Assembly (NCBI RefSeq): GCF_032118995.1
Contig: NC_092665.1
Location: forward strand, 7,683,501 to 7,747,500
DNA length: 64,000 nt
Source of the DNA: Asterias amurensis
Taxonomy: Eukaryota; Echinodermata; Asteroidea; Forcipulatida; Asteriidae
Direction: 5' to 3'
The notes below the pieces were generated by a model. It ran no database searches. It saw nothing but the letters and a program-made list of their open reading frames with translations, and was not told the origin of the DNA. Made by a program: the position numbers and the translations under genes. Below, piece by piece: positions 46,571 to 64,000 of the stretch; the stretch's first letter is position 1, and each line of letters opens with the position of its first letter.

Positions 46571-46839
46571 TTAGGTAATCACAGACTATGAAAGAAGTTT
46601 CGTGAATTCAGAAACCAATAAAACAAACCTCTCCGCCAAGCTCAAAATACTCAAATTGAGCTGACATCAGCCGTAACAAACATTGACAAAGATAACAACA
46701 AGAAGACATTTTCATACCTTGGTGATACTGAAAATTTGTCTTGCGATGAACTTTATTGCTTTGTGAAATCGGCCCGAGACGTGGTATCAGCCCATTAAAT
46801 TCTGATGATAGCACAGTATCTGACCCACGAGGAATAACC

Positions 46840-48610
46840 AATGTCTTGTCAAACTACTTCAAGTCAGTCTTTACCCAGGAGCCTGCTTTTTGACATCCCT
46901 ACAATGGGGGAGAAAATTTACAAGCAATTTCTACTGGGTTTTTTTACTTAGTGTGATTATATCTTAAAACTCCTTCTCCAGCTTAACACAAATATAGCAT
47001 CTAGACCAGAAAACATGCCGATTTGGATACTGAAACTGAAAGAATGTGCACGTCAAATTGCCCCTCTCCTTCAAGAATTGTTCAATCAGAGTCTCTACAC
47101 ACAGGCAGCCTACCCACTGACTAGCAGACGGCATTTATAACACGTCTGTTGAACAAAAGGAGATCGTAAGCTACCATCAAACTATCCAGTTTTCCTAAAC
47201 ATTGGTATGCTGCAGACTTATTGAAACACATCAAATTTAATCACATCATGATTCACGATTCAGTGCGAGACTTAGAACATATTAGAGGCCTTACTTATGT
47301 CCAGCACAGATTCCATGAAAGCACTCCTGTGAATCCCAACTTCTGGTAACATTAAGATCAAGGCATTCAAACAGACATTTATACAAATTGTATCTTCCTC
47401 TGATATGAAGATGCAACATCAACATTTTAAAAATGAGTAGGCCTGCAGTATGACACTTTGACAGTGAAGTATAGTGCCCCAGCCCCAGATGAAGGTGAAG
47501 TTCGAAAAGATAAAAGATTGGAAAGTCCCTGAAGTTACCGCCATCTTCAAAACAGGTAGTGCTGCGGATGCTGGGAACAACAACCCAGTCAGCCTCACCT
47601 CGATAGTACATATGCAAGATCATTGAATCTATGATCAGGCATGTCAGGAATCACACTTGAACAAACATTTATAACATCATTCAGGAAGAACAACATGGAT
47701 TCAGACAGGGTTGCTCATCTGTATCTCAACAACTCGTTCTAATGAAAACGTGGACAAAACTGTTGGAGGTATTGATGTAGTGCATCTAGATTTCCAGAAC
47801 GCATTTGACTCGGTTCCACATTTGCGCCTCCTGACACCTGAAGAAGGCCATGAGCGAATGGAATTGGTGGTCAGCTGATTTGGTGATCGAACGTTTCTGG
47901 TTGGAAGAAAGCAATGAGAAATCAGACTGGGCTAATGTGAGGAATGGGATCCCACAGGGCAGTGTTCTTGGACCAATACTTTTTATAACGACCAACCAAA
48001 TGTAGTTTCCAGTCTTGTAATGTTTACGGATGACACCAAGATCTTCACCCCAGTCAACGAAGAAGACGAGACGACTGTCATAAGTTACAGGAGAAGACCT
48101 AAACTGGTTGGGTGACTGGTCCTCAAAATGGCAGCTAAAATTCAATATTGCTAAGTGTGGAGTACTGCACTTTGGGAAAGGGGTTGACAGAGTGACAGAA
48201 GGAAACCACTCCAGAATTTGAAAGAAATTCAAGTTGCAAAGGATCTTGGTGTTCTGTTTGACAAGTCACTAACATGACTAACCTTCAGTATTGCACATTG
48301 GAACAATTAAGCATACAAGGCAACTCAAGTTCTTTCTAGACTAGGTGTATTAAAACGGACTTTTGATTACATGGATGAGGAGACACTCAAGGCAATATAC
48401 AAGACCATGGTTCACCCACATCTGGAATATGCCAACAGCGTTTGGTGCCCCTACTTGAAGAGAGACATTAACAAGTTAGAAAAGGTGCAACGGAGGGCAA
48501 CCAAAATTAAGGGATTTGCCATCAAGGCTAAAAACTATACTATAGTACTCCTTGATCTCCCAACGCTTGCCTACAGGAAGACTGCAGGGTGACCTCTTAC
48601 AAGTATTCAA
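46840..48610 (+). mobile_element. Decayed Jockey/CR1-like reverse transcriptase fragments
   Basis: Several broken frames: LKECARQIAPLLQELFNQSL (about 47030), VPEVTAIFKTGSAADAGNNN, EEQHGFRQGC, NGIPQGSVLGPILF (about 47945), KWQLKFNIAKCGVLHFGKG and EETLKAIYKTMVHPHLEYAN (about 48380) with YLKRDINKLEKVQRRATK. Order matches a reverse transcriptase from fingers to the C-terminus, but stops and frameshifts are frequent and the start looks like a second element joined to the first. The catalytic YADD-type motif is mutated (FTDDTK-like). Confidence 0.85.
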
Positions 48611-48633
48611 GGTGATGCATGGGCTCCAGGGTA

Positions 48634-48710
48634 CTCCTAGAACTATTTCTGTTTCGTCCGGCTATCGTCTCCCGTACGATAGCCGGACGAAACCGAAATA
48701 GTTCTAGGAG
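48634..48710. mobile_element. Hairpin element, 35-bp arms, 12-bp flanking direct repeats
   Basis: Arms 48634-48668 and 48676-48710 (CTCCTAGAACTATTTCTGTT and AACCGAAATAGTTCTAGGAG) pair with one mismatch. GGCTCCAGGGTA flanks on both sides (48622-48633 and 48713-48724). Inserted in the retrotransposon remnant. Confidence 0.8.
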
Positions 48711-48946
48711 TAGGCTCCAGGGTAATCATATTGCTTGTTGACATGTCAAGAAATGTAAAGGAAAGGTGCCATGACTTGAAGATGGAGGAACGCAGTAGGC
48801 CATCACTCCTCACTATATTCGTCAGAATAACTTCATAAGATATTAAGCATGTTAAGACACAATCACACAGAGACGAGAGAGTCTGTCTTGACTGGAACAA
48901 ATTACCAGCTGCAGTAGTTGCGATAACGTAACCCTCCTCCCGACGG

Positions 48947-49086
48947 CCGCGGTACTACACTCTCTGACACTAGCTAGGCTAGATGAGCATGCAGAAATGA
49001 ATGCTTACCACAGGATATTCGAACATTCATTTCTGCATGCTAATCTAGCCTAGCTAGTGTCAGAGAGTGTAGTACTAGTACCGCGG
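48947..49086. mobile_element. Foldback hairpin, arms of about 60 bp
   Basis: CCGCGGTACTACACTCTCTG...GCATGCAGAAATGAATG pairs with CATTCATTTCTGCATGC... AGAGAGTGTAGTACTAGTACCGCGG (slightly longer). Loop of about 16 nt. Close to, but distinct from, 48634-48710. Confidence 0.8.
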
Positions 49087-49498
49087 TCAAACCACTTGAC
49101 TTTGCTTTTTGCTACTCCCATGCATTGCCATTGGCATTGCATTCACTTTGAACAGTAACTTTGCATAAGTTTGTGTGTAAATTGGATGGGCGTTTTTTAA
49201 GGCTTCATTAAATCAATTTAGCCTTCATAATATGCAGAACCGCAAAAAGAAAGTATCCTTACCTCGAAAAACATTACATTACTGTTAATTAGTTGTGTGC
49301 ACTGTTACGCAGTCGACCTGCACCTACGGTGGGGCGGCAGCAGAAGACGGGAGTCTAATTTTTTGTTTACACGCACAAAAACACAGCGAAAACTAATCTC
49401 TGCTTTTCTGATATAGCGCCCTCTATCGACTCAACCATGGAGGTTAACCTCGATAGTAATTCATCTGTTTTTCCTGGTAGTACATGTAGTTGTAATCT

Positions 49499-49724
49499 GG
49501 GCCCAATTTCATAGAGCTTGTAGGCACAAAAATTTGCTTAGGCTGACATTTCAGGATTTCCAACCAAATTTTCATTTGTTGCATATTGCTTGTTACTGGC
49601 ATTCAGCTGTTTGCTTAATCATGAAAATCACTTGGAAATTTGGTTGGTAATCTGTTTTTATCAAGGCAGAAAGTTCATGCTAAGCAAATTTTTGTGCTTA
49701 GCAGCGCTATGAAACTGGGCCCCG
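49499..49724. mobile_element. TIR element GGGCCCAATTTCATAG
   Basis: Ends GGGCCCAATTTCATAGAGC and GCGCTATGAAACTGGGCCC are inverted, as are CAAAAATTTGCTTAG / CTAAGCAAATTTTTG. Shares the outermost bases with family F but a different interior. Confidence 0.85.
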
Positions 49725-50411
49725 TCTGGTTGTCTGCAACGGGGAGGTCCATGATATCAAACAAACAATAAACAAGTATTTTGTACGCAAGTATTATTTG
49801 ACTGTCACAAATATTTCAAGGACACAAAAATAATTAGCCAAGTCATCATTTGGGACCAAACCTATGGTAAGATAAAACATGGAGGTAGACAAATCTTATT
49901 TCCACCTCTAGGCTATGGTCCTCCCAAATCATGGTCAGTACGTGCACATCACACTCGTGATGGAGCATCCAACGTATCAGAATGACTCTGGAAAGTGTAT
50001 GTTGACAGGGCAGATTGTTCAAAATAGGGTTCCGTGAGCGACTTCTGCATTTGGAGACATGCCCAATTCCCAATACTTTGGGTGTTACCATTTTTTTGTC
50101 CATTACACACCTACACTCACACATGCACTTGCTTTGAAGCAATATCTTTATTTAACTAATATCAATACAACCATGTTATTTAGAACGTAATTAGAGCGTA
50201 AAGTATTTAACATGACAAGCATGTTTGTTAAATTTCTCACGTAAAACTCCTTTTAATTAATGGTTAAAATGTTTGGTCACCAATCTACTTAAATAATACC
50301 AAACACTGCTTGTACTAATTAATCACATTTATTTACAGTGCAAATTTTCATTAAGTGTCTATATCATTACATTTAGTTCACAGTGACACCATTTTACTAC
50401 TTGGACACATG

Positions 50412-50660
50412 GGCCCAATTTCATAGCGCTGCCCAGCAGAAAAAAATTCCTACGGTGCAAGTGTGTCTCACAGATTAGCAGAAAAATTGAGCGGCAATAT
50501 TGCGCATTTACCATGGATTTGCATTGTGATGTCATTTTTGTGTGTGAAGTAAGCACCAGCAGATAAGCATGCCTTTTTGTGTGCTTCAGTTAGCAGTGCT
50601 ATGAAATGGAAAATCACACAGTAAGCACATAATCGACCGCGAAGCAGCTCTATGAAACTC
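50412..50660. mobile_element. MITE family F-like, copy 3
   Basis: GGGCCCAATTTCATAGCGCT at the left; GCAGCTCTATGAAACTC at the right; short and diverged. Confidence 0.7.
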
Positions 50661-52222
50661 AGATGTGCTATTTAGCTGTTCACTGGATTTGGAAATTCTG
50701 AGACGACCTTGTTCTGATAGAACTTGTCCCACTTTTCATCTGTTACCACTGAGTATAAGGGAAATAGTTATGACACATCAGAGCAATTCAGCACGGCAAA
50801 AACTTGGTGAAATAAAAGCCTGCCCAAAGGGGGAAATCTCTGGCTATAGCCCCTCCATCTTGTCTAAATTATTTGAATCTCAAAATGTTGCCACCCATTG
50901 ATTTGGGTGGATAGTATGACGATACCGCCCACCAAATGCACATGTTAATACGGATGTATGGATTAACCACCATGCAGTGCCTTAAATCGTTATTAAAACC
51001 ATTCATCATAAATCACTAAATGTCTAAGTCGAGGGATAGGATACCCTTAAATAGTTCCAAGATCAGCATTTTATAAACTCTATTAAACAGGAATTCAACA
51101 GCACACTTGATGATACTGTGACGAGTTTTGTGCTAACATATAAGCGAGATTTACACATGAACAGGAACGTCAAAAAAAGTGTTGTTTCTAGGTGACATCA
51201 CCACTTAGGGCTGTTCATGCTCACGTATGGCGTCTGCACATTTGTACCCGACGTGAAAAATGGTAACTTCACGTATGCTTAGAACGTACGACTTTAACAA
51301 CACAATTTTCTGACGTTCATGTTCACCTATTTGCTCGTGTAACGTGCAGCTAAACCTCCCTATTATCACCTCAAAATTGTTTGCAGTTGAAAATTATAAC
51401 TTTTGGGAAGACAGGTTGAAAGTCATGTCTTGTGCAAACAATTTTGAGTGAAGTCAAACAGATGCTACTTGAGACATTGCACCCATTTAAAAAAAAAAAT
51501 CCTAATATTTTAGCCTAAATTTGACAAATGTTTATTTTGAAAAGTTCAATTTGCAGATTTAAGACACGTAAAACATGATTATAATACACAATATAATATA
51601 GTCATAAATAAACAGATTTAATAAAATTTTAAATAACATGTATCTAGCACTCTAAAATTTATTTTACAAAGAAAACAGAATCAACTGAACAAATTACTGT
51701 TTGCTCTCCTTTTGCGCAATGTTTTTTTTCATCTGTGTAATAATATTTCTTGTGACTTTGTAGCTGACTTTCAGTTTCGACAATGAAGTGAAATAGATTC
51801 TAAATAAAGCGGTAAAAACAATAAATTGTGAACCGAGCTTCCTGTCGATCACTCAGTGTGTGAATTTGGAAAAGTTTCCAATTAATGAGAAAATCCGTGT
51901 AAAGAATCCTTCAAGTTGGTACAAAGAACTAAGGGCATTTGCTATGGTGATGATTGTTAGTACCAACAAGTTAAATTTCCTTCTGCCCATTAATTTGATC
52001 ATTACCAAGGAAAGGGAGCTTTAGGATGATCAGAGGAACATCAAGGCATACAACCTGGTGGAAAGGGGGCCACTGGTTTCCCAAATTCAAACAGTTGGGA
52101 AAAATTGGGCGCAAGAACATGAAGTGGACAGAGAAAGCAAAAATGTTTACCTGGTACATATGATTAACAAATTAATGTTTATTTTTTTATCTGTGCAAAG
52201 TTCTGGCAAGTTAACCCCTCTG

Positions 52223-52253
<31 letters not shown>

Positions 52254-52743
52254 CAAACAAACAAACAAACCCAAACTGTATCCATAACGCCCACTTCAGA
52301 AAACAAATGTGCAGAGTATAGAAATATTATATCAAACATGTTAACAGGTTGTGTGAATTAATACCATTTGACAGGTTGCATCATCTCATGTAACATAACC
52401 TTGTCTTTATCTAGTCAGTTGTAAAAGATTGACATTAACTTAGGAGCATAGTAGTATCCAGCACTAATTAGAGACATTTAGATGCCTTTTACGTTCTGGA
52501 AAATGTCTTCTTTTTTACACAGCAATGTGTACATCCATTTTCATGTAATACAGTACGAGTTGGTAATGAAGAGTAACTAGTTCAATGCGACATTGAGAAA
52601 ATAAAATGTGTAAAGAATCCAGATTTATTATAAAAACATGACTGTTGCAGTTATATGAGCATTGAAGAGGAGATGTTGCAGTTGGCTAAGATGAGTATTA
52701 AGTGTTTGTATTCAGTTATAAGTTCCAAGATGTGTTGTTTTGT
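50661..52743. other. Intergenic, possible GABARAP 3' untranslated region at the right edge
   Basis: No gene recognised. AT-rich with homopolymers and (CAAA)n near 52230-52270. The few hundred bases next to 52744 may be GABARAP 3' untranslated sequence. I see no other structure. Confidence 0.4.
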
Positions 52744-60658
<7,915 letters not shown>

Positions 60659-60666
60659 TTCGTACC

Positions 60667-60684
60667 CATGGAGGTACCTCCATG
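60667..60684. mobile_element. 18-bp palindromic mini-element of the CATGG family
   Basis: CATGGAGGTACCTCCATG, a perfect palindrome, flanked by 8-bp direct repeats TTCGTACC (60659-60666 and 60685-60692). Confidence 0.65.
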
Positions 60685-60865
60685 TTCGTACCTAGTCTGG
60701 TATAGTTACTAGCTACTACGTCTACATGATCCAGGTACTGGCATTGGCATCACCATGCATGGAGGAAGGGGGGGGGTGGGGGTGGGGATGATCATTTTGA
60801 CATCTGCGAGTGTATAATAATCAGATAATATAGTTAAGTATATTAGTACGTACAGATAACGGATA

Positions 60866-61040
60866 ACTTTCCGCATGGCGCCACCACTTTTTCACTCATT
60901 TTTACAAAAAGGGATATATCAATCAGGTAAATTAGATACTATATTATTTAATTTCGAATGAAAAAGTGGTGGCGCCATACGGAAACTTTTCCCAGATAAC
61001 TTTCCTTATTTATGGCGCCACCACTTTTTCTCTAATTTTT
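60866..61040. repeat. Inverted repeat GGCGCCACCACTTTTTC plus a third half
   Basis: TTTCCGCATGGCGCCACCAC at about 60869 and GTGGTGGCGCCATACGGAAA at about 60966 form TIRs of a palindromic element of about 120 bp. A further TGGCGCCACCACTTTTTC follows at about 61012 on the same strand as the first. Confidence 0.75.
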
Positions 61041-61164
61041 AAAATATACATATAAAAAATAAGAATAATATTAAAAGGTAGTGCCGAGTTCTTCGACGAG
61101 TAAAACCGGCAGGGTCGTTGCCGTGTGATAAATAAAGGCCCGAGCCGAAGTTAGTTAGTAGAAT

Positions 61165-61792
61165 CATGGAGGAAGGAATAGAAGGAGCTCGAACGACCCA
61201 CAAAACCGCAGAGTAACAAAAGAATACCCTGACAATGCCCCCGTCTAACCAGTGGAAAAAGATAGGAGACCTCCAGCTGGACGGCCGATTAACGAGCAGG
61301 ATTAGATTTCTTTGTGCAGAACGTGTGGTACCGCCGCTCTGCACCGTTGCCTTTGTGTAAAGTTGAATCATTGGAGACAAGAATTGTGAATACACACGTT
61401 TTCATTTACCATTTGTGGTGTTTCACTGAAACATCATGGCATATTTTTTTATTTTTTGTGACTTTCCGGTCACTAGCGGTGGTTCAAAATTTTGGTATAA
61501 GCAAATGAGGGTGGTTGGTATTCAATTGTGTTTTTTTGATTTGGTGAGCACAAGTGTACACAATTTTTATCAGGTCTCAAAAAAGTTGTTTTTCTGTATT
61601 ATATCCATACGACATACGACACCATGGTTGAGTGAAGAACCAAGTGCGCACGCGCAAACTCACATACGCCAGGTCGCCCATTGTCTGTATAAGGTATGTG
61701 GGTGATTACGAGGTGTTGTTAAACGACCGCGGTACCGCACGTTTGACTTTTGATGTCCCTTCGTTCGAGCTCCTTCTATTCCTTCCTCCATG
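61165..61792 (+). mobile_element. CATGG-TIR DNA element, copy 2 (628 bp)
   Basis: Ends CATGGAGGAAGGAATAG and TATTCCTTCCTCCATG, with 7-bp direct repeats GTAGAAT (61158-61164 and 61793-61799). Same interior as copy 1 (for example AATACCCTGACAATGCCCC). It seems inserted into another repeat whose flank, GGCAGGGTCGTTGCCGTG, also occurs near 2284. Confidence 0.87.
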
Positions 61793-61855
61793 GTAGAATA
61801 GGCGCTGTAGTGTTACTATTTTAGTATTATGAGCTTTGTATTGCGTTTGGCGTGA

Positions 61856-62005
61856 TAACATTGGCACGTTAGCTTGCGTGCCCGACACGCGGAAGCCAGC
61901 CGGTTTCAAACAGCTCCAGCTGGTCATTATCAACCGTTTTAACACCCCCACGTGGCACGCTCTCCACCAACAGGAGTAGTGAAACTGTCTGGGGTATATA
62001 TGAAT
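61856..62005 (-). mobile_element. MITE family A, copy 4
   Basis: Reverse copy with CCCGACACGCGGAAGCCAGC, CCCCCACGTGGCACGCTC and the end GGGGTATATATGAAT. Directly followed by a family-B MITE. Confidence 0.65.
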
Positions 62006-62460
62006 GCATGTTTATGAGTGCAAGGCAATGGTGCGAATATGATCATGAGTTGAAAGATGGAATGTTCTATTCAACAAGGCGGAGCCGAGTTGAATGGAAC
62101 ATTCCATCTTTATGAAAATACACTATTGCACGCAATGGAAAACATTCATTATTTGTTTTAATAGATCTTTGTCATTTTGATTAGAGGATACAACTTTCAC
62201 CTAATAACAAACAAAAGCGTAGGGCCTAGGCCATAAATTTTTTATTGTGAAATTACACCCGTTTCTTTTGGGTCGGCCTGTTGGATTCAATTGTGACTAT
62301 TTTGAGACACGCATATGCCGACTATGTGCCTTACAGTAACTCTGCTGCATAACCAAAGACGCGCACGCAATGTGCAACATTACTTTTCGGATGAAACAAA
62401 AAAATGCATGCTGAATGGAACGAAAAATATTGTACAAAACATTGTTAGGGTAACGTGGGG
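62006..62460. mobile_element. MITE family B, copy 2
   Basis: Reverse of 24092-24545: GAGTTGAAAGATGGAATGTT, CAAGGCGGAGCCGAG, TGAAATTACACCCGTTTCTT. Bounded on the right by the 15-bp satellite. Confidence 0.8.
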
Positions 62461-64000
62461 TATACCCAAGTCAACTTATGATATCCCAGTTCAACCCTTC
62501 CCAAGTCAACTCATCCCTAGTCAACTTATCCCAACTCAACTCATCCAAAGTTAACTCATCCCAATTCAACTCGTCCCAAGTCAACTCCTCCCAAGTCAAC
62601 TCATCCCAAGTCAACTCATCCCAACTCAACTCATCCCAAGTCAACTCCTCCCAAGTCAACCCTTCCCAAGTCAACCTTTCCCAAGTCAACTCTTCCCAAG
62701 TCAACTCATCCCAAGTCAACTCCTCCCAAGTCAACTCATCCCAAGTCAACTCATCACAAGTCAACTCATCCCAAGTCAACCCTTCCCAAGTCAACCCTTC
62801 CCAAGTCAACTCGTCCCTAGTCAACTTAACCCAACTCAACTCATCCAAAGTCAACTCATCCCAAGTCAACTCATCCCAAGTCAAGTCCTCCCAAGTCAAC
62901 TCATCCCAATTCAACTTATCCCAAGTCAACTCATCCGAATTCAACCCTTCCCAAGTCAACTCATCCCAAATCAACTCATCCCAAGTCAACTCATCCCAAG
63001 TCAACTCAACCCAAGTCAACTCATCCCAAGTCAACTCATCCAAAGTCAACTCATCCCAAGTCAACTCATCCCAAGTCAAGTCCTCCCAAGTCAACTCATC
63101 CCAATTCAACTTATCCCAAGTCAACTCATCCGAATTCAACCCTTCCCAAGTCAACTCATCCCAAGTCAACTCATCCCAAGTCAACTCATCCCAAGTCAAC
63201 TCAACCCAAGTCAACCCTTCCCAAGTCAACCCTTCCCAAGTCAACTCATCCCTAGTCAACTTAACCCAACTCAACTCATCCAAAGTCAACTCATCCCAAG
63301 TCAACTCATCTCAAGTCAACTCCTCCCAAATCAACTCCTCCCAAGTCAACTCATCCCAATTCAACTCATCCCAAGTCAACTCATCCGAATTCAACCCTTC
63401 CCAAGTCAACTCATCCCAAGTCAACTCATCCCAAGTCAACTCATCCCAAGTCAACTCAACCCAAGTCAACTCATCCTGAGTCAACTCTTCCCAAGTCAAC
63501 TCATCCCAATTCAACTCGTCCCAAGTCAACTCCTCCCAAGTCAACTCATCCCAAGTCAACTCCTCCCAAGTCAACTCATCCCAAGTCAACTCCTCCCAAG
63601 TCAACCCTTCCCAAGTCAACCCTTCCCAAGTCGACTCCTCCCAAGTCAGATCATCCCACGTCAACCCTTCCCAAGTCAACTTTTCCCAATCAAACATCCT
63701 AAGTCAACTTATCCCAAGTCAACTCCTCCCAAGTCAACTCATCCCAAGTCAACTCATCCCGAGTCAACTCTTCCTAAGTCAACTCATCCCAATTCAACTC
63801 ATCCCAAGTCAACTCATCCGAATTCAACCCTTCCCAAGTCAACTCATCCCAAGTCAACTCATCCCAAGTCAACTCATCCCAAGTCAAATCATCCCACGTC
63901 AACCCTTCCCAAGTCAACTTTTCCCAATCAAACATCCTAAGTCAACTTATCCCAAGTCAACCCTTCCAAAGTCAACCCTTGCCAAGTCAACCCTTCCCAA
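62461..64000. repeat. 15-bp satellite TCAACTCATCCCAAG, running off the window
   Basis: About 100 units of 15 bp: TCAACTCATCCCAAG with variants CCTTCCC, CTCCTCCC, CAACCC and ATTC. Period three times five keeps all frames open, so long ORFs arise on both strands (SQVNS and ELTWD peptides) without being genes. Superimposed blocks (for example CATCCGAATTCAACCCTTCC) recur and show higher-order duplication. Confidence 0.97.

Noticed and set aside
60763..60792. G-run with possible quadruplex
   Set aside because: A single G-rich tract (about 60768-60787) without conservation evidence; noted only.
62478..63479. 333-codon plus-strand ORF and the opposing 277-codon ORF
   Set aside because: Both are translations of a 15-bp satellite; composition and period explain them fully.

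Overview
This is eukaryotic, intron-rich, repeat-dense DNA. The gene structures, the tRNA-Leu-derived SINEs and several high-copy short inverted-repeat elements (for example one with ends TTAAAGGCACTGGACAC) suggest an echinoderm, most likely a sea star. The taxon is inferred from the style of the repeats and was not tested. I see no bacterial operons, CRISPR arrays or rRNA.

I can support two protein-coding genes, both on the minus strand. (1) An orthologue of HPS3, a subunit of the BLOC-2 complex, occupies about 45504 down to 14611. I could join 23 coding exons at GT/AG sites with consistent phases, predicting about 1210 residues. Only exon 11 is tentative. (2) A GABARAP (Atg8-family) gene occupies about 59414 down to 52744. 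Its four coding exons give a 117-residue protein, the same length as human GABARAP. The two genes share strand and neighbourhood only; HPS3 acts in biogenesis of lysosome-related organelles and GABARAP in autophagosome formation and cargo binding.

Layout. 1-14.6 kb: no gene recognised. It holds a foldback-like element with inverted tandem arrays (521-1826), several satellites (5.9-6.7, 6.9-7.5 and 10.0-10.6 kb) and a 631-bp terminal-inverted-repeat (TIR) element (8642-9272). 14.6-45.5 kb: HPS3, whose introns hold SINEs, MITEs, non-LTR retrotransposon fragments, a nested foldback (18.2-19.0 kb), a 58-bp satellite of about 49 copies (28.6-31.4 kb) and decayed tandem copies of exon 8 (38.2-38.6 kb). 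45.5-52.7 kb: intergenic, with a cluster of decayed non-LTR retrotransposons and two hairpin elements. 52.7-59.4 kb: GABARAP, whose first intron holds broken reverse-transcriptase fragments and a hAT-like insertion. 59.4-64 kb: upstream sequence with MITEs, then a 15-bp satellite that runs off the window end.

The observation I find most interesting is a transposon family whose ends begin CATGGAG and which is flanked by 7-bp (once 8-bp) direct repeats. Two copies are about 630 bp. Three others are bare palindromes of 18, 26 and 32 bp that still carry target-site duplications.
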